NCBI GenBank assembly: GCA_036380925.1
Contig: DASVDW010000157.1
Coordinates: 1-23,029, forward strand
Length of the DNA stretch: 23,029 nt
Reading direction: 5' to 3'
Origin: JAICLV01 sp036380925
GTDB taxonomy: Bacteria; Actinomycetota; Actinomycetes; Acidothermales; Acidothermaceae
The notes below the pieces were generated by a model. It saw nothing but the letters and a program-made list of their open reading frames with translations, searched no databases and had not been told where the DNA came from. Position 1 is the first letter of the stretch, and every line of letters begins with the position of its first letter. The position numbers and the translations under genes are program-made. This document shows positions 15,548-22,249 of this stretch, in pieces.

Positions 15548-15949
15548 ATGGACAGCGTCGAGCTTCGGGTCGAGACCGGGTCGAGCCTGGTCAGCGACGT
15601 CACCGGCGAGGTGTCCGACTTCTGCCGCGGCCGCGGCGACGGCCTGCTGAACGTCTTCGTGCCGCACGCGACCGCCGGCGTGGCGCTGATCGAGACCGGC
15701 TCCGGCACCGAGTCCGACCTGGCCGAGACGATCGACAGGGTGTGGCCGCGCGACGTCCGCTACACACACGCGCACGGGTCACGTGGACACGGCCGCGACC
15801 ATGTGCTGCCCGCGTTCGTCGCGCCGTCGCTCAATCTGCCGGTGCTCGGCGGCCGGCCCGCGCTCGGCACCTGGCAAAGCGTGGTCGTTGTCGACAGCAA
15901 CGCCGACAACCGGGTGCGCACCCTCCGGCTGAGCTTTCTGCCCGGCTGA
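15548..15949 (+). CDS. YjbQ-family protein (UPF0047)
   Basis: A 133-residue single-domain protein of the YjbQ/UPF0047 family, which forms trimers and in some members has weak thiamine-phosphate synthase activity. Family features are V-P-H-A-T-A-G-V, a D-L-x-E-x-I-D-R stretch, H-G-x-x-H-G-R-D-H with metal-site histidines, and L-G-T-W-Q-S-V-V-V-V-D. ATG 15548 follows the pseudouridine synthase stop by 1 base, with GAGGGGG at 15535-15541 as ribosome site, so it is the last gene of the traR/dksA-lspA operon. The true cellular role is unsettled. Confidence 0.92.
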   Translation: MDSVELRVETGSSLVSDVTGEVSDFCRGRGDGLLNVFVPHATAGVALIETGSGTESDLAETIDRVWPRDVRYTHAHGSRGHGRDHVLPAFVAPSLNLPVLGGRPALGTWQSVVVVDSNADNRVRTLRLSFLPG

Positions 15950-15963
15950 CCTTTGGGGTGGCG

Positions 15964-15978
15964 CGCGACGCCGTCGCG
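15964..15978 (+). promoter_or_regulatory. Short GC inverted repeat upstream of bioB
   Basis: CGCGAC (15964-15969), loop GCC, GTCGCG (15973-15978). It lies between the YjbQ stop and the bioB -10 candidate, so it could be a weak terminator or an operator; no T tract follows. Confidence 0.3.
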
Positions 15979-15988
15979 ACCCGCTGGT

Positions 15989-15994
15989 TAGGCT
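15989..15994 (+). promoter_or_regulatory. Candidate -10 element for the biotin operon
   Basis: TAGGCT, about 40 bases before the bioB GTG. No recognisable -35 is seen at the right distance. The inverted repeat at 15964-15978 falls where a repressor could block it. I see no TGAAC-N3-GTTCA type BioQ site nearby. Confidence 0.35.
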
Positions 15995-16033
15995 GCCGCT
16001 GCGCTCACCGGCGCGGACGAGGGAGGAGCCACG

Positions 16034-17047
16034 GTGACCGACGTCCTCGACACCCCCGACGTGCTGGCGGTCGCGCGCGCGCAGGTGCTCGACCGCGGCG
16101 TGGGCCTGAGCGAAGCCGACCTGATTCGAATCCTCGAGCTGCCCGACGACCGGCTGCCCGAGCTGCTCCAGCTCGCCCACGACGTGCGGATGCGCTGGTG
16201 CGGCCCCGAGGTCGAGGTCGAGGGCATCGTGTCGGTGAAGACCGGCGGGTGCCCCGAGGACTGCCACTTCTGCTCGCAATCCGGCCGGTTCGACTCGCCG
16301 GTGCGCGCCGCCTGGCTCGACATACCCGAACTCGTCGAAGCGGCCAAGGAGACCGCGAAGACGGGCGCCACCGAGTTCTGCATCGTGGCCGCTGTTCGCG
16401 GTCCCGACGAGCGGCTGATGAACCAGGTGGGCGACGGCGTCAAAGCGATCCGCGACGCGGTCGACATCAACATCGCCTGCTCGCTCGGCATGCTCACCCA
16501 AGAGCAGGTCGACGAGCTCGCCGCGATGGGCGTGCACCGCTACAACCACAACCTGGAGACCGCGCGCTCGCACTTCCCGAACGTCGTCATCACGCACACC
16601 TGGGAAGAGCGCTGGGACACGCTGCGCATGGTGGGCGAGGCGGGCATGGAGGTGTGCTGCGGCGGCATCGTCGGCATGGGGGAGACACGAGCCCAACGAG
16701 CCGAATTCGCCGCCCAGCTGGCGGAATTGCAGCCTGATGAGGTGCCGCTCAACTTCCTCAACCCGCGGCCGGGCACTCCGTTCGGTGACCTGCCGGTGCT
16801 CGAGGCGAAAGAGGCGTTGCGCACGATCGCGATGTTCCGCCTCGCCTTGCCGCGCACCATCCTTCGTTACGCCGGCGGACGCGAGATCACGCTCGGCGAT
16901 CTGGGCACCCGCGAGGGGCTGCTCGGCGGAATCAACGCCGTCATCGTCGGCAACTACCTGACCACGTTGGGCCGCGACCCCGCCGACGACCTCGCCTTGC
17001 TCGACGAGCTTTCGATGCCCGTGAAGGCGTTGTCGGCCACGCTGTGA
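16034..17047 (+). CDS. bioB: Biotin synthase
   Basis: Radical SAM enzyme that inserts sulfur into dethiobiotin, the last step of biotin synthesis; 337 residues. The radical SAM 4Fe-4S site is C-P-E-D-C-H-F-C (Cys73, Cys77, Cys80). The sacrificial 2Fe-2S ligands are visible as Cys116 (T-E-F-C), Cys149 (N-I-A-C-S), one of Cys208/Cys209 (V-C-C-G-G) and Arg283 (A-G-G-R-E). Y-N-H-N-L-E-T is also typical. The GTG start has GGAGGAG at 16022-16028. The stop overlaps bsaP by GTGA, so the two are translated together, fitting the need for BsaP in this group. Confidence 0.98.
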   Translation: MTDVLDTPDVLAVARAQVLDRGVGLSEADLIRILELPDDRLPELLQLAHDVRMRWCGPEVEVEGIVSVKTGGCPEDCHFCSQSGRFDSPVRAAWLDIPELVEAAKETAKTGATEFCIVAAVRGPDERLMNQVGDGVKAIRDAVDINIACSLGMLTQEQVDELAAMGVHRYNHNLETARSHFPNVVITHTWEERWDTLRMVGEAGMEVCCGGIVGMGETRAQRAEFAAQLAELQPDEVPLNFLNPRPGTPFGDLPVLEAKEALRTIAMFRLALPRTILRYAGGREITLGDLGTREGLLGGINAVIVGNYLTTLGRDPADDLALLDELSMPVKALSATL

Positions 17048-17241
17048 ACACCGCGCTCGGCTTCTGCGACCGTTGCGGCAAAGCGAAAACCGCGTTGTCG
17101 GACGACGCGCACGCGGCGTGCGCGGCCGCGCGTGAGCTAGAGCCGCCGCGTTATTGCGTCGAGTGCGGACGACGGTTGATCGTGCAGGTGGTGCCGCGCG
17201 GCTACTCCGCGCGCTGCTCTCAACACGGGGACGTCGCATGA
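17044..17241 (+). CDS. bsaP: Biotin synthase auxiliary protein BsaP
   Basis: A 65-residue, cysteine-rich protein lying between bioB and bioA and overlapping both (GTGA with bioB, ATGA with bioA). It has two C-x-x-C pairs (Cys8/Cys11, Cys38/Cys41) plus Cys26, Cys58 and His61, enough to hold a metal or iron-sulfur centre. It matches the small actinobacterial proteins of this position now called BsaP, reported to be needed for biotin synthase activity, probably in cluster repair or reduction. The assignment here rests on position, size and cysteine spacing. Confidence 0.85.
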   Translation: MNTALGFCDRCGKAKTALSDDAHAACAAARELEPPRYCVECGRRLIVQVVPRGYSARCSQHGDVA

Positions 17242-18509
17242 GCGACCTCCTCGACTTCGACCGCGCGCACGTGTGGCATCCGTACGCGTCGATGACCTCG
17301 CCGGGGCCGACCCGGCTGGTGGAGTCGGCAAGCGGCGTCCGGTTGAGGCTTTCTGACGGTCGCGAGGTTGTCGACGCTATGTCGTCGTGGTGGTGCGCGA
17401 TCCACGGCTACCGTCATCCGGCGCTCGACGCCGCGGCCCGCGCGCAGCTCGACTCGATGAGCCACGTGATGTTCGGCGGCCTCACGCACGAGCCGGCGAT
17501 TCGCTTGGCTCAACGGCTGATCGACCTGACGCCAGCTTCGTTACAGCACGTGTTCTTCGCCGACTCCGGATCGGTGTCGGTCGAAGTGGCGATCAAGATG
17601 TGCCTGCAGCACCAAAGAAATCGCGGACGACGAACCCGGCTGCTCACCGTCCGAGGCGGCTACCACGGCGACACGTTCGCCGCGATGAGCGTGTGCGACC
17701 CGGTCGACGGGATGCACCAGCTGTTCAGCGGCATGTTGGTGGAGCAGGTGTTCGCGCCGAAGCCGCCGGCGGGATTGTCGGTCGACATCGCTGATTGGGC
17801 GGGCGAGACCGAGGCGCTGGTCGAGGCGCACGCCGGCGAGCTCGCGGCGATCATCGTCGAGCCCGTCTTGCAAGGCGCCGGCGGCATGCACGTCTACCCG
17901 CCGCAATGCCTGCGGGTGTTGCGAAACCTGGCCGACAAGCACGGGCTGCTGCTGGTGTTCGACGAGATCGCCACCGGCTTCGGCCGCACCGGTGAGCTGT
18001 TCGCGATGCACCACGCCGACGTCGTCCCCGATGTCTTGTGCGTGGGCAAGGCGCTGACCGGCGGGTATCTGACCCTGGCCGCGGTGCTGTGCACGACGGA
18101 GGTCGCGCGCGGGGTGTCTGAGGGCGAGGGCGGCGCGCTGATACACGGCCCGACGTTCATGGCCAACCCCCTGGCCTGTGCCGTGGCGCTGGCGAACCTC
18201 GACCTCCTGGTCGACAACGATTGGCGGGTCAACGTCAAACGCATCGAGGCGCGGCTCGCCGAGGGGCTCGCGCCTTGCGCCTCACTGCCCGGTGTCGCCG
18301 ACGTGCGGGCGCTGGGCGCCGTCGGCGTCGTCCAAACTCGGGAGAAGTTCGACATCGAGACAGCCACCACGACGGCGCTGGAGCACGGCGTGTGGATCCG
18401 CCCGTTCCGCGACCTGATCTACACGATGCCGCCCTACATCTGCACGGACGACGACGTCGACGCCATCACCTTTGCCATTCGCGCCGCCGTCGAGAAGCTG
18501 GCGAGTTGA
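17238..18509 (+). CDS. bioA: Adenosylmethionine-8-amino-7-oxononanoate aminotransferase
   Basis: PLP enzyme that makes 7,8-diaminopelargonic acid from KAPA, using S-adenosylmethionine as amino donor; 423 residues. It has H-V-W-H-P-Y (11-16), S-S-W-W (49-52), D-S-G-S-V-S-V-E (109-116), F-D-E-I-A-T-G-F-G-R-T-G (241-252, Asp242) and the PLP lysine Lys271 in G-K-A-L-T-G-G. The W-H-P-Y and S-W-W segments mark BioA rather than other class III aminotransferases. ATG 17238 overlaps the bsaP stop; the frame before it is a shadow. The stop overlaps the P450 start as TGATG. Confidence 0.97.
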   Translation: MSDLLDFDRAHVWHPYASMTSPGPTRLVESASGVRLRLSDGREVVDAMSSWWCAIHGYRHPALDAAARAQLDSMSHVMFGGLTHEPAIRLAQRLIDLTPASLQHVFFADSGSVSVEVAIKMCLQHQRNRGRRTRLLTVRGGYHGDTFAAMSVCDPVDGMHQLFSGMLVEQVFAPKPPAGLSVDIADWAGETEALVEAHAGELAAIIVEPVLQGAGGMHVYPPQCLRVLRNLADKHGLLLVFDEIATGFGRTGELFAMHHADVVPDVLCVGKALTGGYLTLAAVLCTTEVARGVSEGEGGALIHGPTFMANPLACAVALANLDLLVDNDWRVNVKRIEARLAEGLAPCASLPGVADVRALGAVGVVQTREKFDIETATTTALEHGVWIRPFRDLIYTMPPYICTDDDVDAITFAIRAAVEKLAS

Positions 18510-19687
18510 TGGACGCGACCCGCGAGCGTTCGCTGCTCTTCGCGGACTGGAACGCGATCCCCGGCGCGGCGGTCGCCCGGGTGGGAGTCCACTGGCTGGT
18601 GTCGGGCCACGCCCTCGCCCGCCAGGTGCTGGCCGACCCGGTGACGTTCGCCCCTGACAACGCGCTCGACGCGGTGACGCCGATGTCGACGAAGGCGTTG
18701 CGTGTGCTCACGTCGTACGGGTTCCGGCTGCCGCACACGCTGGCCAACAACGGCTCGTCGTCGCACGCCGGCATTCGCTCGGTGGTGGCCGAGTTCCTGC
18801 AGCCGAGCCGGGTGGCCGAGCAGCGTCCGTTCGTCGCGAAGCTGGTGCGCGACGACGTCGCGCGCATCGCGGTGATGCTGCGCTCCGGCGAGCAGGTCGA
18901 TTTGCACGCCGAGATATCCCGTGCGCTGCCGCTCGTCGTGCTGAGCCGGCTGATCGCGTTGCCTGACGACGAGGTCGACGTCGTGAAGGAGTTCTCGGCC
19001 GCCGCGCTCGAGCTGTTCTGGGCCCCGCTCGAGGAGGACCGGCAACTCGAGCTGGCCCACGTCGTCGGCCGATATCACGCTCGCTTGCGGGAATTCGCGC
19101 GCGCCGGGCCGGGCCTGGCGGCCACCTTGCGGTCGCACTACGTCGACAACAACCTTGACGAGGACGACGTTGTCGCCGTCTTGTTCTTCCTGCTCGTCGC
19201 GGGGCAAGAGACCACGTCGCAGTTCTTGACCGCGTTGATGCGCCGGCTGATCGAGACACCAGCGGTGGCCGCGGCGGTTGTCGGCGGCGCAGCCTCGTCG
19301 TCCGATGTGGTGGCCGAGGCGCTGCGCACCGACACCTCGGTGGTGACCTGGCGACGGGTGACAACGAGGGAGACGACGTTGGACGGCGTTTTGCTTCCGG
19401 CGGGTGCTTCAGTGGTCTTGCGGCTCGCGGCGGCCGGGCGCGACGGCGCGATCGTCGACGAGCCGCACGGGTTCATGCCGCGGCAGCGCGGCTCGCGGCG
19501 GCACCTCGCCTTCGGCGCTGGCTTGCACCGGTGCCTCGGCGCGCATCTGGCGACGATGGAGGCCGAGGTGGTGGTCGAGGAGTGCGCCGCGATGCTGGGG
19601 GAGTGTCGGATCACGCGCGCCCCGCGACACTCGGAAAACCTGTCGTTCCGCATGCCGGACGCGCTGATCGTGCAGGCGGCGCGATGA
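18509..19687 (+). CDS. Cytochrome P450 in the biotin operon (possible BioI-like role)
   Basis: A soluble bacterial P450 of 392 residues. It shows the I-helix A-G-Q-E-T-T (231-236), the K-helix E-A-L-R (270-273) and the heme loop F-G-A-G-L-H-R-C-L-G (335-344, Cys342 as iron ligand). The part before the heme loop (about 309-330) is short and lacks the usual P-x-R-F-D. It needs a ferredoxin and reductase, none of which is nearby. The start overlaps the bioA stop, so it belongs to this operon. In Bacillus, the P450 BioI cleaves acyl-ACP to give the pimeloyl unit; a similar role here is inference from position only. Its stop in turn overlaps a further ATG at 19684. Confidence 0.93.
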   Translation: MDATRERSLLFADWNAIPGAAVARVGVHWLVSGHALARQVLADPVTFAPDNALDAVTPMSTKALRVLTSYGFRLPHTLANNGSSSHAGIRSVVAEFLQPSRVAEQRPFVAKLVRDDVARIAVMLRSGEQVDLHAEISRALPLVVLSRLIALPDDEVDVVKEFSAAALELFWAPLEEDRQLELAHVVGRYHARLREFARAGPGLAATLRSHYVDNNLDEDDVVAVLFFLLVAGQETTSQFLTALMRRLIETPAVAAAVVGGAASSSDVVAEALRTDTSVVTWRRVTTRETTLDGVLLPAGASVVLRLAAAGRDGAIVDEPHGFMPRQRGSRRHLAFGAGLHRCLGAHLATMEAEVVVEECAAMLGECRITRAPRHSENLSFRMPDALIVQAAR

Positions 19688-19755
19688 CCTGGAACGCTGT
19701 TCTCGACCGTGAGCTGCCCAGGTACGCCGAAGCTCTCGGACGACTTGGGCAGTGA
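19684..19755 (+). pseudogene. Truncated ORF at an operon junction (bioF start and/or antitoxin tail)
   Basis: A 23-codon frame whose ATG overlaps the P450 stop (ATGA), as a real operon gene would, but which ends at 19753-19755. The beginning, M-T-W-N-A-V-L-D, could be the start of a BioF-like protein, which is the missing biotin gene here. The end, E-L-P-R-Y-A-E-A-L-G-R-L-G-Q, looks like the tail of the small DNA-binding antitoxins that precede Doc toxins, and its stop overlaps the doc GTG in the usual antitoxin-toxin manner. The simplest reading is a deletion fusing two genes. Both resemblances are short and uncertain. Confidence 0.4.
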
Positions 19756-20129
19756 TCTACCTCGACGTCGAGGACCTGCTGCACATCGCGGAGCGGGCGA
19801 CCGGAGCACCGGCCGAATTACGCGACGTCGGCCTGCTGGAGGCGTCCGCCGCTCGACCGCGATCATCAGCGCTCGGCACGGACGCCTACGTGACCATCCA
19901 TGAGAAGGCAGCCGCGTTGCTGCACTCCGTTGTTCGCAACCATGCGTTGGTAGATGGCGACAAGCGATTGGGGCTTGGCGCCGTCATCGCCTTCTACGGG
20001 TTGAACGGCTGGCGGCTCACCATGACCAACGACGACGCGTACGAGTTTGTGATGGCAATCGCGTTCGGTGCGCTCGATGACATCGCGCCGATCGCACGGC
20101 GGCTTACGTCCGGCAGCGAACGGTCCTAG
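19752..20129 (+). CDS. doc: Fic/Doc-family toxin (death-on-curing type)
   Basis: A 125-residue protein of full Doc length. Doc kinases phosphorylate elongation factor EF-Tu and stop translation until neutralised by an antitoxin. The Fic-type active site is N-H-A-L-V-D-G-D-K-R (His, Asp, Asp, Lys and Arg all present), preceded by E-K-A-A-A-L-L-H-S-V-V-R and followed by an A-F-Y-G-L-N-G-W helix. GTG start at 19752, overlapping the truncated frame before it by GTGA. No complete Phd or ribbon-helix-helix antitoxin is visible on either side, so the toxin would be unguarded unless it is inactive, poorly expressed or neutralised in trans. Confidence 0.88.
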   Translation: MIYLDVEDLLHIAERATGAPAELRDVGLLEASAARPRSSALGTDAYVTIHEKAAALLHSVVRNHALVDGDKRLGLGAVIAFYGLNGWRLTMTNDDAYEFVMAIAFGALDDIAPIARRLTSGSERS

Positions 20130-20295
20130 AGACCTGAACTTCAGGGGCGGGACGCCGTACCCGGCGAAGCTGGCCGTCGTAACCGGCGTCGTTCCACGCG
20201 GGTCGAGTCGACTGTTCGCCACCCGTGGTGGTTCATTGCGCTCGTCCGCTCATGGCTCCCCTCTGTGTCAAGACGCGACGACGAGGGCCGTCCTG
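20130..20295. other. Convergent gap between doc and the GGDEF gene
   Basis: 166 bases with no gene. I see no clear terminator. A 12-base direct repeat, GCCACCCGTGGT, occurs at 20218-20229 and again at 20306-20317 just inside the GGDEF gene end; it contains an imperfect palindrome and may be chance. Confidence 0.4.
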
Positions 20296-21339
20296 TCACT
20301 GCGAGGCCACCCGTGGTTGGTGCGCTGGCGCTGGCCGGGTGGCGGATGCGGTGTCGCTGACGGTGTGTGCGCCGCCGGATTGTTTGGCCGCGTATAGGGC
20401 GGCGTCGGCGCGGCGGAGCAGGCTGGCTGCGTCTTCTTCGCCGGTCCAGCAGGCGACACCGGCGGAGAACGCGACACCCTGTGCCGCGGCACGCAGTCGT
20501 TGGACCGCCGCTTCGGCGGCGCCCAGGTTTGCATCGGGAAGGACGAGGATGAACTCATCACCGCCGATGCGGGCCATCACGTCCCCGGCACGCAACGCGC
20601 TTGACCAGCACCGGGCCGCGGCTTTGAGCAGCAGGTCACCGGTGGCGTGGCCAGCCAGGTCGTTGATCGCCTTCAGTCCGTCGAGGTCCAGGGCGGCCAC
20701 CGAGATCGGCCGATGTCCCCGTCGCGCCACGGTAAGCCTTGCCGGTAACAGTTCGTCGAGCAGCCGCCGGTTCGCCAACCCGGTCAACGGATCGTGAAGC
20801 GCCAAGACCCGCAACCGGGCGACCAGGCTGCTGGTCACCGCGCACGGCACGGTGACGGCGAGCATGGTCAACACCCATTGGGTGGCCATCTCGGCGCGCC
20901 AATGCAACGCCAACACAGCCAGATACTGGGCGCCGGCGAGGCCGAGATAGCCGATCGCGAGCCGGCGCGGCAGGAACGCACCGGTGAAGGTGGACAAGAA
21001 GACGTAAAACAACGCGGGCGCTTGGGTTTGTGGGCTCGGGCCGACCGCCCACACAGCGCCGCTGATGCCACACACCCCGGCCAGCAAACCCGCGTGCATC
21101 ATCCATCGCGGGGCGTGGCGCCGCCCTATCCACAGTGCGACGCCGAGGGGCCCGAGCAACGCGCCGATTGCCAGGTCGAAGCGTTTGTGGGCGATCGGCC
21201 AGTAGGGCAATACCTCGACCGAGACCGCGACCAACCCACCGGCCGTGATCAGCATCGCGAGCCAGCCGAGCATCGTCGGCACGTCGGTCGACGGGTCCGA
21301 CGATGTGACCCACCGGCCGGAATCACGCGCGGGCCGCAC
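20296..21339 (-). CDS. Membrane-anchored diguanylate cyclase (GGDEF)
   Basis: Makes the second messenger cyclic di-GMP. From GTG 21339 it is 347 residues: about six membrane helices (near 23-44, 55-72, 78-99, 107-123, 126-146, 153-175), then a GGDEF domain beginning L-H-D-P-L-T-G-L-A-N-R-R (181-192). The active site is R-I-G-G-D-E-F (257-263), and an inhibitory I-site R-A-G-D (250-253) lies exactly five residues before it, so it is probably active and product-inhibited. The membrane part resembles the MASE-like sensors only in layout. The frame stays open to 21522, but GAGAGG lies just before two adjacent GTG codons (21342 and 21339). No EAL domain or regulator is beside it. Confidence 0.88.
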   Translation of the reverse strand: MRPARDSGRWVTSSDPSTDVPTMLGWLAMLITAGGLVAVSVEVLPYWPIAHKRFDLAIGALLGPLGVALWIGRRHAPRWMMHAGLLAGVCGISGAVWAVGPSPQTQAPALFYVFLSTFTGAFLPRRLAIGYLGLAGAQYLAVLALHWRAEMATQWVLTMLAVTVPCAVTSSLVARLRVLALHDPLTGLANRRLLDELLPARLTVARRGHRPISVAALDLDGLKAINDLAGHATGDLLLKAAARCWSSALRAGDVMARIGGDEFILVLPDANLGAAEAAVQRLRAAAQGVAFSAGVACWTGEEDAASLLRRADAALYAAKQSGGAHTVSDTASATRPAPAHQPRVASQ

Positions 21340-21591
21340 CACAAACCTCTCGATCCGCTCCGCCGGAACCGTGCAGCGGTGCCGCGAGCTGGGCACGCCG
21401 GTCGAGGCGTCCCGACATAAACATCGACCGTTGAGCACGTCATCACCGTCACCCGAACGGCCCTCTTTTCCGGGCCAACCGATGCGCCAGCCGCCGTAGT
21501 TCAAATCAGTCCAATGCCGCAACTCGTCTCGGCGTCAATCGAGGGATTCCGTCAGTGGAAGGCGTTGCTGGCCGACAAATCGGCCCCTCGT
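21340..21591. other. Region upstream of the cyclase, no supported gene
   Basis: About 250 bases. The cyclase frame runs on through 21340-21522 without a stop, but that stretch is rich in Cys, Arg and Asp and looks non-coding. A small hairpin (GGCCC / GGGCC, 21459-21476) is the only local structure seen besides the hairpins at 21570-21617. Confidence 0.4.
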
Positions 21592-21617
21592 CTAATCGCA
21601 CGCTGCTGTGAGGGCCG
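21570..21617 (-). terminator. Overlapping hairpins at the end of the DUF6326-like gene
   Basis: GGCCGA-CAAA-TCGGCC (21570-21585) is a perfect 6-bp stem with a tetraloop. It competes with an imperfect stem of CGGCCCCTC (21581-21589) and GAGGGCCG (21610-21617). They cover the gene's stop. No strong T run follows, so termination would be weak. Confidence 0.4.
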
Positions 21618-22083
21618 GTGTCGTGTCAGCGTCTGGGCGCTGGGCTGCCGACGGTGCGGTGCAGGGCCAGGTCCGGGCGTACCGCACGATGAGGGCGAGA
21701 AGAGTCAGCTCCAGGACGATGCCGAGACCGTAGAAGTACAACCAGGATTCGCCCACCGCGTTGAAGGCCGTGACGGGGGCGTAGAGCGAGGCCACGACGA
21801 GGTTCGTGATGCGGTTCGCCCGGGCGGGCAGCGTCATCGACAGCACGATCATGAGGATCGGGACGGCCACGAGGGTCAGCGCCGTGGTCGAGAAGGTCTG
21901 GGAGAGGGCGAACTCGAAGACCTTGCCGTCGAGGATGTCGTCGATGACGCCGGGCGTGAAGAAGTTGAGGATGTCCACGTAGGCGTAGAGGAACATGAAG
22001 CTTGTCCACGTGGCGGCGAGCTTGGCTCGCACCGGGGTCCGCTGGTCCGCTAGCTCGGCGGTGGTGGGTTGACGTGTGCTCAC
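21592..22083 (-). CDS. Small four-helix membrane protein (DUF6326-like)
   Basis: A 163-residue integral membrane protein with hydrophobic segments near 22-42, 64-85, 92-110 and 117-135, a hydrophilic N-terminus and a polar C-tail. The first helix region W-T-S-F-M-F-L-Y-A-Y-V-D followed by F-F-T-P-G resembles the actinobacterial DUF6326 family; function unknown. The GTG start at 22083 has GGAGG 5 bases before it. It is divergent from the histidine kinase with 163-166 bases between, so the two may be co-regulated. The gene may be controlled by the response regulator expected just beyond the window end (inference). Confidence 0.8.
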   Translation of the reverse strand: MSTRQPTTAELADQRTPVRAKLAATWTSFMFLYAYVDILNFFTPGVIDDILDGKVFEFALSQTFSTTALTLVAVPILMIVLSMTLPARANRITNLVVASLYAPVTAFNAVGESWLYFYGLGIVLELTLLALIVRYARTWPCTAPSAAQRPDADTTPALTAACD

Positions 22084-22246
22084 CGTGGCCTCCGTTTGTT
22101 GTGGTGAGGATCGGTAGGTCCACGGTGGCTGAGCCCGGGGCGGAATGCCTCGGCCCGAAGGCTAGGGTTCGCCTGGCCGATGGCACGGTCTCCCTCTCGT
22201 TCTTTCGGCCGGTACGCCGAGACGCGCCGATCCCTAGGCTGGAGCC
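22084..22246. promoter_or_regulatory. Divergent promoter region between the DUF6326-like and kinase genes
   Basis: 163 bases without genes. On the plus strand TAGGCT (22235-22240) lies 6 bases before GTG 22247. On the minus strand TAGCCT, about 100 bases before the DUF6326-like start, is a possible -10. No clear operator repeat is seen. Confidence 0.4.
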
Positions 22247-22249
22247 GTG

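Noticed and set aside
15950..16033. BioQ- or BirA-type operator before bioB
   Set aside because: No TGAAC-N3-GTTCA-like palindrome is visible; only a short GC hairpin is present.
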